Shown: one piece after another, positions 1 to 7,790 of the stretch
Layout of the letters: each line of letters starts with the position of its first letter
Position numbering within the stretch: the stretch's first letter is position 1
Origin: Acidovorax sp. A79
GTDB lineage: Bacteria; Pseudomonadota; Gammaproteobacteria; Burkholderiales; Burkholderiaceae_C
DNA length: 64,000 bases
Direction of reading: 5' to 3'
NCBI RefSeq assembly: GCF_041154505.1
Contig: NZ_AP028672.1
Coordinates: 3,574,501 to 3,638,500 of the forward strand
The notes under the pieces: generated by a model
What the model was told of the DNA's origin: nothing
Databases searched by the model: none
The model's input: the letters and a program-made list of their open reading frames with translations, nothing else
Translations under genes and position numbers: made by a program

Positions 1-897
1 CACCTTGGCCTCGCGGATCAGGTTGCGGATGGCGCTGGTGCCCAGCATGATCTCGTGCGCCGCCACGCGGCCCGAGCCGTCCTTGGTCTTGCACAGCGTC
101 TGCGAGATCACGGCCTGCAGCGATTCGGACAACATCGCGCGAACCATTTCCTTTTCTTCGGCCGGGAACACGTCGATGATCCGGTCGATGGTCTTGGCGG
201 CGCTGGAGGTGTGCAGCGTGCCGAACACCAAATGGCCCGTTTCCGCCGCCGTCATGGCCAGACGGATGGTTTCCAGGTCGCGCATTTCGCCCACCAGGAT
301 GGCGTCCGGGTCTTCGCGCAGCGCGGACTTCAGCGCGGCGGCGAACGACAGCGTCATCGGGCCGACTTCACGCTGGTTGATCAGGCACTTCTTGGATTCG
401 TGCACGAACTCGATCGGGTCCTCCACCGTGAGGATGTGGCCGTACTCGGTTTCGTTCAGGTAGTTGACCATGGCGGCCAGCGTGGTGGACTTGCCCGAGC
501 CCGTGGGGCCGGTCACCAGCACCAGGCCGCGAGGCTTCAGGGCCAGGTCGCCGAAGATCTTGGGCGCGTTGAGCTGCTCGAGCGTGAGGATCTTGGAGGG
601 AATGGTCCGGAACACGGCGGCCGCGCCGCGATTCTGGTTGAAGGCGTTGACGCGAAAGCGGGCCAGGCCTTCGATCTCGAACGAGAAGTCGACCTCCAGG
701 AACTCTTCATACGTCTTGCGCTGCGAGTCGCTCATGATGTCGTACACCATGGCATGCACCGTCTTGTGGTCGAGCGCATCGACATTGATGCGGCGGACAT
801 CCCCGTGGACCCGGATCATGGGCGGCAGACCGGCTGAAAGGTGCAGGTCGGAGGCCTTGTTCTTGACGCTGAAAGCGAGCAGTTGGGTAATGTCCAC
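1..897 (-). CDS. pilT: Type IV pilus retraction ATPase PilT (3' end outside window)
   Basis: Cytoplasmic hexameric ATPase that powers type IV pilus retraction for twitching motility and DNA uptake. Reading the minus strand from a GTG at 897, preceded by AGAGGGA five bases upstream, gives 299 codons open to the window edge; the family is usually about 345 residues, so the last ~45 are missing. The PilT-type N-terminal domain is followed by the Walker A motif GPTGSGKST (about residues 130-138), then a Walker B region with LVGEMRD and the His box TGHLVFGTLHT. The visible end, AIRNLIREAKV, resembles PilT rather than PilU. It is divergent from the yggS-type gene, a neighbourhood common in beta- and gammaproteobacteria. 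Confidence 0.95.
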   Translation of the reverse strand, partial: MDITQLLAFSVKNKASDLHLSAGLPPMIRVHGDVRRINVDALDHKTVHAMVYDIMSDSQRKTYEEFLEVDFSFEIEGLARFRVNAFNQNRGAAAVFRTIPSKILTLEQLNAPKIFGDLALKPRGLVLVTGPTGSGKSTTLAAMVNYLNETEYGHILTVEDPIEFVHESKKCLINQREVGPMTLSFAAALKSALREDPDAILVGEMRDLETIRLAMTAAETGHLVFGTLHTSSAAKTIDRIIDVFPAEEKEMVRAMLSESLQAVISQTLCKTKDGSGRVAAHEIMLGTSAIRNLIREAKV

Positions 898-933
898 GGA
901 ATCCCTCTATCGTTTGATACGCTGTCAAACATT

Positions 934-1650
934 ATGACCACGATTGCTAACAACCTCCAACAGGTTCTGGGCAGGATGGCGCGGGCGTGCACAGCCGCCT
1001 CGCGCGACCCGGCCAGCGTGTCCTTGCTGGCGGTTTCCAAGACCTTTGGCGCCGACGCCGTGGCCGAGGCCGTGGCCGCCGGGCAGCGCGACTTCGGCGA
1101 GAACTACATCCAGGAAGGGGTGGACAAGATCATCGCCCTGCGCGCCGCCGCGCCCGGCGTGGCGCTGCAGTGGCACTGCATCGGGCCCATCCAGAGCAAC
1201 AAGACGCGCCTGGTGGCCGAGCACTTCGACTGGGTGCACACGGTGGACCGCCTGAAGATCGCCGAGCGCCTGTCGGCGCAGCGGCCGGAGCACCTGGCGC
1301 CGTTACAAATATGCGTGCAGGTGAACATCGACGGCGGGGCCACCAAGTCGGGCGTGGCGCCGGCCGACGCGCTGGAACTGGTGCGTGCTGTCGCGAAACT
1401 GCCACGGCTGGTGGTGCGCGGGATCATGAGCATCCCGGACCATGCTCCTGAATTCGAAGCACAGTTGGCCATCCACACCCGCGCCCGAGCGCTTTTTGAC
1501 GAGATATGCGCCCTGAACGAGCCAGGCTTGGCTCGTTTTGACACGCTCTCGATGGGCATGACGGCCGACCTGGAGGCCGCCATCCACGCCGGCAGCACGA
1601 TGGTGCGCGTGGGCACCGGCATTTTTGGAGGTCGGACTTACCCCGCCTGA
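934..1650 (+). CDS. YggS-family pyridoxal phosphate homeostasis protein
   Basis: 238-residue single-domain PLP-binding protein of the YggS/PROSC family, which buffers intracellular PLP and has no established catalytic activity. The PLP lysine is predicted at Lys36 in LLAVSK, followed by GENYIQE and, near the end, the family motif LSMGMTADLEAAI with a phosphate-binding stretch VRVGTGIFG. I chose the ATG at 934 (MTTIANNLQQ) because it aligns with the family N-terminus; an open frame extends back to 841 but would overlap the divergent pilT start. The gene shares its upstream region with pilT on the other strand. Confidence 0.93.
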   Translation: MTTIANNLQQVLGRMARACTAASRDPASVSLLAVSKTFGADAVAEAVAAGQRDFGENYIQEGVDKIIALRAAAPGVALQWHCIGPIQSNKTRLVAEHFDWVHTVDRLKIAERLSAQRPEHLAPLQICVQVNIDGGATKSGVAPADALELVRAVAKLPRLVVRGIMSIPDHAPEFEAQLAIHTRARALFDEICALNEPGLARFDTLSMGMTADLEAAIHAGSTMVRVGTGIFGGRTYPA

Positions 1651-1666
1651 AGCATGAGCCGGTCGA

Positions 1667-2737
1667 TCAGCCCGGCAGCTGGAACCGCCCCACGCAGTCC
1701 AGCGCCGCTGTCACATCGGCCTCGCTCACGTCCAGATGCGCCACCCAGCGCAGGCGCGTGGCGACGCCGTACAGGCTGCTCGTCACCCGCACGCCGTGCT
1801 CGGCCAGCCAGGCGGTGAAGGCCGGGGCCACATCCGCATGCAGGTCGGTGAACAGGATGTTGGTCTGCCAGGGGTGGACCGTGATCTTGCCCTGCAGCAC
1901 CGGATGGCGCTGGTTGATATCGCTCAGCCCCTGGGCCAGCCGTGCCAGGTTCGCATGGTCGTCGGCCAGTCGGCGCACGTGGTGCTCCAGCGCATGGTGG
2001 CCTGCTGCGGCCAGCACGCCGGCCTGGCGCATGCCGCCGCCCAGGATCTTGCGGGTGCGGCGCGCCTGGCGGATGAAGTCGCGCGAGCCCAGCACCAGCG
2101 AGCCCACGGGGGCGCCCAGGCCCTTGCTCAGGCACAGCGACACCGAATCGAAATGGCTGCACAGCGAACGCGCCTCGTCGTACACATCGGTGCCGTGGCG
2201 CGCCGCGTTGGCCGTGGCGGCGTTGAACAGGCGAGCGCCGTCCAGGTGCATCGCCAGCCCCCGGCTGCGCGCCAGATGGGCCACCTCGGCGATGTAGGCG
2301 GGCGGCAGCACCTGGCCGCCGGTCGTGTTCTCCAGCACCACCAGGCGGGTGCGGGCAAAGTGCGGGTCGTCGGGCTTGATGGCGGCGGTGATGTCGGCAA
2401 TGCGCAAGGTGCCGTCGGGCTGCGTCTCCACCGGCTGCGGCTGGATGGAGCCCAGCACCGCCATGCCACCGGCCTCCCAGCGGTAGGTGTGCCAGCTCTG
2501 GCCCACGATGGCCTCGTCGCCGCGCTGGCAGTGGCCCCACAGCGCGATCAGGTTGGTCTGCGTGCCCGAAGGTGCGAGCAGCGCGGCCTCGAAGCCCAGC
2601 AACTGCGCCGCATGCTCCTGCAGTGCGTTCACGGAAGGGTCGTCGGCAAACACATCGTCGCCCAGCGGGGCCTTGAACATGGCCTCGCGCATGGCGGGCG
2701 TGGGCTGGGTGACGGTGTCGCTGCGAAAGTCGGGCAT
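1667..2737 (-). CDS. ltaE: Low-specificity L-threonine aldolase
   Basis: PLP-dependent fold-type I enzyme that cleaves L-threonine or L-allo-threonine to glycine and acetaldehyde in the cytoplasm. It has 356 residues starting MPDFRSDTVTQ, the usual N-terminus; an upstream in-frame start at 2773 is less likely. Family landmarks are the opening DFRSDTVTQPT, the HLDGARLFNA stretch, and the PLP lysine at about residue 205 in LSKGLGAPVGS. It converges on the yggS-type gene with a short gap and is probably transcribed alone. Substrate stereospecificity cannot be read from sequence. Confidence 0.92.
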   Translation of the reverse strand: MPDFRSDTVTQPTPAMREAMFKAPLGDDVFADDPSVNALQEHAAQLLGFEAALLAPSGTQTNLIALWGHCQRGDEAIVGQSWHTYRWEAGGMAVLGSIQPQPVETQPDGTLRIADITAAIKPDDPHFARTRLVVLENTTGGQVLPPAYIAEVAHLARSRGLAMHLDGARLFNAATANAARHGTDVYDEARSLCSHFDSVSLCLSKGLGAPVGSLVLGSRDFIRQARRTRKILGGGMRQAGVLAAAGHHALEHHVRRLADDHANLARLAQGLSDINQRHPVLQGKITVHPWQTNILFTDLHADVAPAFTAWLAEHGVRVTSSLYGVATRLRWVAHLDVSEADVTAALDCVGRFQLPG

Positions 2738-2789
2738 GGGCGCGGTCCTCGTGGGTCGGGTCAATGAATGCAAAGACCGGCCATGTTAG

Positions 2790-2936
2790 TCGCGTTGGCC
2801 TCCCCTGCGGCCGCAAGGCGCTCGGCCGGCGACATGGGCGCTGCCGAGGCCAGGGACGCCGAGCCAGGGCCGCCCCGCAGCGAGGGCGTCGTCCCCCTGG
2901 GGGGAAGGCGCCGAAGGCGACTCAGGGGGGCTACGG
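2790..2936. repeat. Intergenic repeat with CCCCCTGAG/CAGGGGG hairpin (copy 1)
   Basis: The stretch between the threonine aldolase and the binding-protein gene contains GTCCCCCTGGGGGGAAGGCG followed by GCCGAAGGCGACTCAGGGGGG. It is the reverse complement of the element at 62513-62600 and is related to the one at 63700-63800. The complementary C and G blocks can fold into a hairpin just beyond the 3' end of the gene at 2931, so it may also act as a terminator. I have seen this type of element many times in Comamonadaceae; that is from memory. Confidence 0.7.
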
Positions 2937-4199
2937 TCTGGTCATCTTGCAGTCCGTGCCTTGCGCCAGCTCATTGCCGGTGTAGGCGGCATCGGTGCGG
3001 AAGCCATAGTTCGTGCCTTCCCAGCCCACCTTCACGGTCTTGCCGTCCACCGGCGCGATGGTGTTGACCACCTGCGGCAGCAGCAGCTGGTGGTCCTCGC
3101 CGCGCATGCGCACGGGGCCCACCACCGAGTCGATGGTCAGGTCTTCCAGCGCGCGGGCCACCTTCACCGGGTCGGTGGACTGTGCCTTGTTGATGGCCGC
3201 GGCCAGAAAGCGCGGCGTCATCTCGATGCGCGGCGCGAGGAAGTCCTTGCCCGTCTTGGCCTGGTAGGCCTTGGCGAGCGCGTCCACCTTGGGGGTGTCG
3301 GCCTGGCCCGGGTGCCATTCGGCCACCCATGTCAGCTGGCCCTGCTTGGCCTGCGACACCGCCAGTACCGTGCCGGGAATGGAGCCCGCGCTGTGGTTGA
3401 AGTAGCGCAGGTTGTAGCCCGCGTCACCCGCCGCCTTGAGCAGCAGTGTCATGTCCTGCCCCCAGTTGCCGGTGATGACCGAGTCGGCCTCGGTGCTCTT
3501 GACCTTGGCGAGATAGGGCGCGAAGTCCTTCACGCGGCCGATGGGGTGCAGCGCCTCGCCCACGAACTGGATGTCGGGGCGCGCCAGGCCCACCATCTCG
3601 CGGCCGTAGTGCGCCCACTGCTTGCCATGCGCGTAGTCCTGGTTGAGCAGGTACACCTTCTTGATGTCCGGCTGCTTCTTGATGTAGTTGGCGATGGCCT
3701 TCATCTTCATGGCCGTGTTGGCCTCGAACTGGAAGTGCCAGAAGTTGCAGGCCTTGCCGGTGAGCTCGGGGTCGATGGAGGAGTGGTTGAGCACCAGGAT
3801 CTCCTTGCCCGGGTTGCGCTGGTTGTGGCGCGCCGCCGCCTGCACCAGCGCCGTGACCACCGACGAGCCCGAGCCGCCCGTCACGATGGCCTTGGCCCCC
3901 TGGTCGATGGCCGCCTGCAGCGCGCTCTGGCTCTCCTGGGCCGAGAGCTTGCTGTCGAACTGCAGCAACTGCAGCTTCGTGCCCTTGAGCACGCCGCCCT
4001 TGGCGTTGATGTCCTCGATGGCGTACTGCGTGTGCGTGAGCATGAGCTCGCCCACGTTGGCGAAGGGGCCCGAGAGCGGGTCGATGTAGGCGACCTTGAA
4101 GGTCTCCTGCGACCAGGCCGTGGAGGCGGCGGCGGTGCACAGCAGGGCCGCACAGGCGGCCAGGGGCGTGAGGGAACGCGTCAGGGGGTGGCGCAGCAT
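2931..4199 (-). CDS. Branched-chain amino acid-type ABC transporter substrate-binding protein
   Basis: 422-residue periplasmic solute receptor of the LivK/type I family. It has a clear Sec signal peptide (about residues 1-30, ending in STAWSQ), then the family opening FKVAYIDPLSGPFANVGE and a conserved GGSGSSVVTALVQAA hinge region. No permease or ATPase genes of the same system lie in the window, so it is an orphan receptor here. It is followed on the same strand by a Bug receptor and a TetR regulator and is divergent from acyl-CoA ligase and carboxylase genes, so an aromatic or aliphatic carboxylate ligand is plausible, but the ligand is not identifiable. Confidence 0.88.
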   Translation of the reverse strand: MLRHPLTRSLTPLAACAALLCTAAASTAWSQETFKVAYIDPLSGPFANVGELMLTHTQYAIEDINAKGGVLKGTKLQLLQFDSKLSAQESQSALQAAIDQGAKAIVTGGSGSSVVTALVQAAARHNQRNPGKEILVLNHSSIDPELTGKACNFWHFQFEANTAMKMKAIANYIKKQPDIKKVYLLNQDYAHGKQWAHYGREMVGLARPDIQFVGEALHPIGRVKDFAPYLAKVKSTEADSVITGNWGQDMTLLLKAAGDAGYNLRYFNHSAGSIPGTVLAVSQAKQGQLTWVAEWHPGQADTPKVDALAKAYQAKTGKDFLAPRIEMTPRFLAAAINKAQSTDPVKVARALEDLTIDSVVGPVRMRGEDHQLLLPQVVNTIAPVDGKTVKVGWEGTNYGFRTDAAYTGNELAQGTDCKMTRP

Positions 4200-4277
4200 G
4201 GTGCTTGTCTCGCTTTCTTGTCGTGGTGAGACCGGGGCGGGCTTGCCACCCCGGCGGGAGGGAGAAGGCTGGGCCCG

Positions 4278-5258
4278 TCAGTCGAGCGCGATGCCCAGGC
4301 TGCGTATCAGCGGGTGCCAGCGCGACACCTCGGCCGTGATCATCTGCGTGAACTCCTGCGGCGTGTTGCCCACGGGCTCGATCCCCACCTCGCGGTACCG
4401 GGCGCTGGTCTGCGGCGACAGCAGGGCCTGGGCGATGGCTTTCTGCAGCGCCTGCACGGTGGCATCCGGCGTGGACGCATGCACCGCCACGCCCACCAGC
4501 GCCGTGGCCTCCACGCCCTTGAGTCCCAGTTCCTCGAACGTGGGGACATCGGGCAGGCGCGGGTGGCGCCGGCTGTCGGCCACCGCCAGCGCGCGCAGCT
4601 TGCCCGCCTGCAGGAAGCCGCCCGCGGCCGCGTAGTCGCTCATCACCGCCGGGATCTGCCCGCCCGCCAGGTCGGCGAGCGCGGGCGACGATCCCTTGTA
4701 GGGGATGTGCGTCATCTTCAGTCGGGCGTGGTGCATGAGCATCTCCATCGCCATGTGCTGCGGCGTGCCCGCGCCCGCCGAGCCAAAGTTGAGCGTGCCG
4801 GGCTGGCGCCGCGCCTGCTCGATGAACTCCTTCGCGTCCTTGGCGTCGCAGGCGGGGCCCACGACCAGGATCATCGGGGCGCGCGCCAGCAGCGTCACGA
4901 GCTTGAGGTCCTTGTCGGGCGCGTAGCCGAGCTTGCGGTACAGCACCGGGTTGAAGACCAGCGTGCCGTTGTCCACGTTGATGAGCGTGTGCCCGTCGGC
5001 CGGGCCGCGCAGCACATCGGCCACGGCGATGGCGCCATTGCCGCCGGGCTTGTTGTCCACCACCACGCTCTGGCCCACGGCGGCCGACATGGGCTGGCCC
5101 ACCGTGCGCGCCATGAAATCGGAGCCGCCGCCCGCGGGGTAGGGCACGATCCAGCGCAGCGGCTTGGCCGGGAAAGGGGCGGAGGCGTGCAGCGCGCGGC
5201 TCAGGCCGAGCGATGTGGCGCCGAGCAGCGCCAGTGTGGATCGTCGTGACAGCAGCAT
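4278..5258 (-). CDS. Bug-family (TctC-like) periplasmic solute receptor
   Basis: 326-residue extracytoplasmic receptor of the Bordetella uptake gene family, the receptor part of tripartite tricarboxylate transporters. It has a signal peptide (residues 1-27), then the family block KPLRWIVPYPAGGGSDFMAR and the VVDNKPGGNGAIA stretch. This family is hugely expanded in Comamonadaceae and is often found without TctA/TctB membrane genes, as here. It sits 78 bases from the gene at 2931-4199 on the same strand and is likely co-transcribed with it. The ligand is unknown, probably a carboxylate. Confidence 0.9.
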   Translation of the reverse strand: MLLSRRSTLALLGATSLGLSRALHASAPFPAKPLRWIVPYPAGGGSDFMARTVGQPMSAAVGQSVVVDNKPGGNGAIAVADVLRGPADGHTLINVDNGTLVFNPVLYRKLGYAPDKDLKLVTLLARAPMILVVGPACDAKDAKEFIEQARRQPGTLNFGSAGAGTPQHMAMEMLMHHARLKMTHIPYKGSSPALADLAGGQIPAVMSDYAAAGGFLQAGKLRALAVADSRRHPRLPDVPTFEELGLKGVEATALVGVAVHASTPDATVQALQKAIAQALLSPQTSARYREVGIEPVGNTPQEFTQMITAEVSRWHPLIRSLGIALD

Positions 5259-5310
5259 GGTGGCTAGGTTTCCTTGAGGGGTGTGTGGGGGCGAAAGACT
5301 CTCGCCGCGC

Positions 5311-5958
5311 TCAGCGCGCGGGCCGGCGCCGGGCGCGCAGGCCCAGCACCCGGTAGGCCAGCGTGGACAGCTCCTGCGCCACTTCGTCGGCCGACAGGCG
5401 GCCGTCCGGCCGGTACCAGTTGTAGAGAAAGCCCGGCAGGCTGCAGGCCGCCAGGGCGGTGATCTTGGTGTCGTGGAACTCGAACATGCCGTCCTCGCGG
5501 CCTTCCTCGAGCAGGGCGCAGAGCTTGTCGTAGAAATGGTTGGCCAGCTGCTTCTGGGTGGCCAGGTATTCGGGGCGGTACACCTGGGGTTCGCGGTACG
5601 GAAAGAACGCCGACGGGTGGTGCGCGAGCGTGGCGCGGATCAGGCGGTCGATGCCCTCGGCCACCTTCACGTGCGCGGGGCGCGGGTCGTCCTCGGCGAA
5701 GTCCATGGCCGTGAAGCACGCTACGGCGGGTGCCCACGACAGGGTCTCGAAGATCTCCTGCTTGTTGCGGAAGTAGTAGTAGACGAAGGGCTTGGTCACC
5801 CCCAGCTTCTGCACGATCTGCTCGATGGTGGTGTTGGCGTAGCCCTGCGCATCGAACAGCGCCTCTGCTGCGCGCAGGATGCGCTCGCGCTTCTCGTCCG
5901 ACCCGGCCGTGGCGGCTTTCTGCCGGCCGCTGGCCTGCATGGGGAGCTGCTGGCCCAT
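5311..5958 (-). CDS. TetR-family transcriptional regulator
   Basis: 215-residue one-component repressor. The N-terminal helix-turn-helix domain (about residues 20-65) contains ILRAAEALFDAQGYANTTIE and VTKPFVYYYFRNKQEIF; the C-terminal ligand domain is diverged. I chose the ATG at 5958 (MGQQLPMQ), with AAAGGA upstream; an alternative ATG at 5996 lies inside a predicted operator and is less likely. It is divergent from the acyl-CoA ligase gene at 6118 and probably senses an acyl-CoA or related metabolite, as many TetR proteins beside ligase genes do. That inducer is an inference. Confidence 0.9.
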   Translation of the reverse strand: MGQQLPMQASGRQKAATAGSDEKRERILRAAEALFDAQGYANTTIEQIVQKLGVTKPFVYYYFRNKQEIFETLSWAPAVACFTAMDFAEDDPRPAHVKVAEGIDRLIRATLAHHPSAFFPYREPQVYRPEYLATQKQLANHFYDKLCALLEEGREDGMFEFHDTKITALAACSLPGFLYNWYRPDGRLSADEVAQELSTLAYRVLGLRARRRPAR

Positions 5959-5990
5959 GGCAGGCTGTCCTTTGTGTGACGGTTGATTTA

Positions 5991-6023
5991 TACCCATGGG
6001 TAGCATTGTTCTACCAGTCGGTA
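5991..6023. promoter_or_regulatory. Predicted paired TetR operators, TACC-N4-GGTA twice
   Basis: Two palindromic 12-mers of the form TACC-N4-GGTA lie in the TetR/ligase divergent region: TACCCATGGGTA (5991-6002, a perfect palindrome) and TACCAGTCGGTA (6012-6023). Their starts are 21 bases apart, two helical turns, so two dimers would bind the same face. This fits autoregulation by the neighbouring TetR protein and control of the ligase. Assignment rests on position and symmetry only. Confidence 0.6.
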
Positions 6024-6117
6024 TATATTGGCAAGACGCTGGCGGGCAGGGGTGCCTATCGCAAACCCTTAGCAAGCCCTTAGAACCAGCGATTCCAGAC
6101 ACCTCGGAGACAACGCC

Positions 6118-7725
6118 ATGCCACAGACCGCACCGCAGCTGCCGCTGCACGAACACCTGCGCCGCCACGCGCGCGAAACGCCCGACCGCACCGCGTACCT
6201 CTGGTACGGCCAGCCCGTCACCTGGGCAGAGCTCGACGCGGCCAGCGACGCCTTCGCCGCGCGCCTGCAGGCGCTGGGCGTGGGCAAGGGCGAGCCCGTG
6301 GCGCTGTTCATGAACAACTGCCCGCAGTACGTGATGGCGCACTACGGCATCCAGAAGATCGGTGCCATCGTCTGCCCCTGCGGGCCGCTGAACAAGGAGC
6401 ACGAGCTGGAATACCAGCTCACCGACCTGCAGGCGCGCGTGATCGTCGCGGCCGACGTGCTGCTGCCCGTGGTGGACAAGGTGCGCGCCAGCACGGCGCT
6501 GCGGCACGTGTTCGTGGTGCGCTATGCCGAGCTGCTGCCCGACGGCGCGCTCAGCATCGACGCGCCCGCCGAGCTGCTGGCCATGCGTGCCGCCATGGCG
6601 CCAGCCCCCGCGGGTTGCGAGGACTTCCTGGCCGCCACGCGCACCGGGCAGCGGCCCGCGCCCGTGGCGCTGTCCATGGACGATGTCTCGCTCATGACCT
6701 ACACCTCGGGCACCACGGGGTTGCCCAAGGGCGCGATGCTGAGCTACGGCAACGCCACCTTCAAGACCGCCGCGTCGGCCGACTGCAATGGCATGACGCA
6801 GCAGGAGACGCTGCTCGCGGTGGCGCCGCTTTACCACATCGCCGGCATGGTGATGGGCGTGAACCTGCCCGTCTACACCGGCGCCACGGCCGTGCTGCTG
6901 TACCGCTTCGATCCGCTGGGCGTGGCCCAGGCGCTGGAGCGCCACCGCATCACCTGGTGGTACAGCATCGCGCCCATGAACGGCGCGCTCATGCAGGTGC
7001 CGGGCGCGCGCGCCATGGACTGGAGCGCGCTGCGCCGCAACCCGGTCACGAGCTTTGGCATCACCTTCACCGAGGCGCTCGCCCAGCAGTGGCGGCAGTT
7101 CGCGCCCCATTGCATCGCGCACGAGGCCGCCTACGGCTTGAGCGAAACCCACACGGTGGATACCGCCATGCCCGTGGACGCGATCCGCTGGGGCACCCAG
7201 GGCAAGCCCGTGCCGGGCAACACCTTGCGCATCGTCGACCCCGACACCGGCACCCCGCTGGCCACGGGCGAGGTGGGCGAGATCACCATCCACGGCCCCG
7301 GCAACTTCAAGGGCTACTGGAACAAGCCCGAGGCCACGGCCAAGACCCTGCGGGACGGCTGGGTCTACACCGGCGACATGGGCAAGATCGATGCCGACGG
7401 CTACGTCACCTTCATCGGCCGCTTCAAGGAGATGATCAAGGTCTCCGGCTACAGCGTGTTCCCGGAAGAGGTGGAGACCCTGCTCATCAAGCATCCCGCC
7501 GTGGCCCAGGCCGCCGTCATCGGCGTGCCCGACGCGGAAAAGGGCGAGGTGGTGCGTGCCTTCATCGTGAAGAAACCCGGCCAGGACGTGGACGCCGCTG
7601 CCCTGGTGGCCTGGTGCCGCGAGAACATGGCGCCCTACAAGGCCCCGCGCGAGGTGCGCTTCATCGACGCGCTGCCGGCCACGGGCGCCGGCAAGGTGCT
7701 ACGCCGCCTGCTGCGCGACCTTTGA
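6118..7725 (+). CDS. AMP-forming acyl-CoA synthetase (fatty/carboxylic acid-CoA ligase)
   Basis: 535-residue member of the ANL superfamily. It activates a carboxylic acid with ATP to an acyl-adenylate and then transfers it to CoA. The phosphate-binding motif TYTSGTTGLPKGA lies at about residues 193-206. Later come the adenylation motifs YGLSETHT and GWVYTGDMGKID, the hinge GRFKEMIKVSGYSVFPEEVE, and a C-terminal catalytic Lys in ATGAGKVLRR. The ATG at 6118 is preceded by GGAGA. It lies 66 bases before the carboxylase gene, suggesting an operon in which the acyl-CoA made here is then carboxylated. Chain length or aromatic preference cannot be called. Confidence 0.9.
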   Translation: MPQTAPQLPLHEHLRRHARETPDRTAYLWYGQPVTWAELDAASDAFAARLQALGVGKGEPVALFMNNCPQYVMAHYGIQKIGAIVCPCGPLNKEHELEYQLTDLQARVIVAADVLLPVVDKVRASTALRHVFVVRYAELLPDGALSIDAPAELLAMRAAMAPAPAGCEDFLAATRTGQRPAPVALSMDDVSLMTYTSGTTGLPKGAMLSYGNATFKTAASADCNGMTQQETLLAVAPLYHIAGMVMGVNLPVYTGATAVLLYRFDPLGVAQALERHRITWWYSIAPMNGALMQVPGARAMDWSALRRNPVTSFGITFTEALAQQWRQFAPHCIAHEAAYGLSETHTVDTAMPVDAIRWGTQGKPVPGNTLRIVDPDTGTPLATGEVGEITIHGPGNFKGYWNKPEATAKTLRDGWVYTGDMGKIDADGYVTFIGRFKEMIKVSGYSVFPEEVETLLIKHPAVAQAAVIGVPDAEKGEVVRAFIVKKPGQDVDAAALVAWCRENMAPYKAPREVRFIDALPATGAGKVLRRLLRDL

Positions 7726-7736
7726 ACCAGAAACGA

Positions 7737-7784
7737 TTCCAGCGCTTGCCCATCCTGCGCTGGCAGCTCCACCAACCATAGCAA
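7737..7784. repeat. Partial Comamonadaceae-type interspersed repeat
   Basis: The spacer between ligase and carboxylase contains CCAGCGCTTGCCCATCCTGC followed by a TAGCAA end. It is a degraded copy, in the orientation of the element at 62642-62706, of the 55-65 base repeat also seen at 9181, 17918, 20153, 24474 and 28151. Confidence 0.45.
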
Positions 7785-7790
7785 CACCCC

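Noticed and set aside
5311..7494. 727-codon frame that includes the TetR protein
   Set aside because: Everything upstream of residue MGQQLPMQ is antisense to the ligase gene; only the last 215 codons form the regulator.
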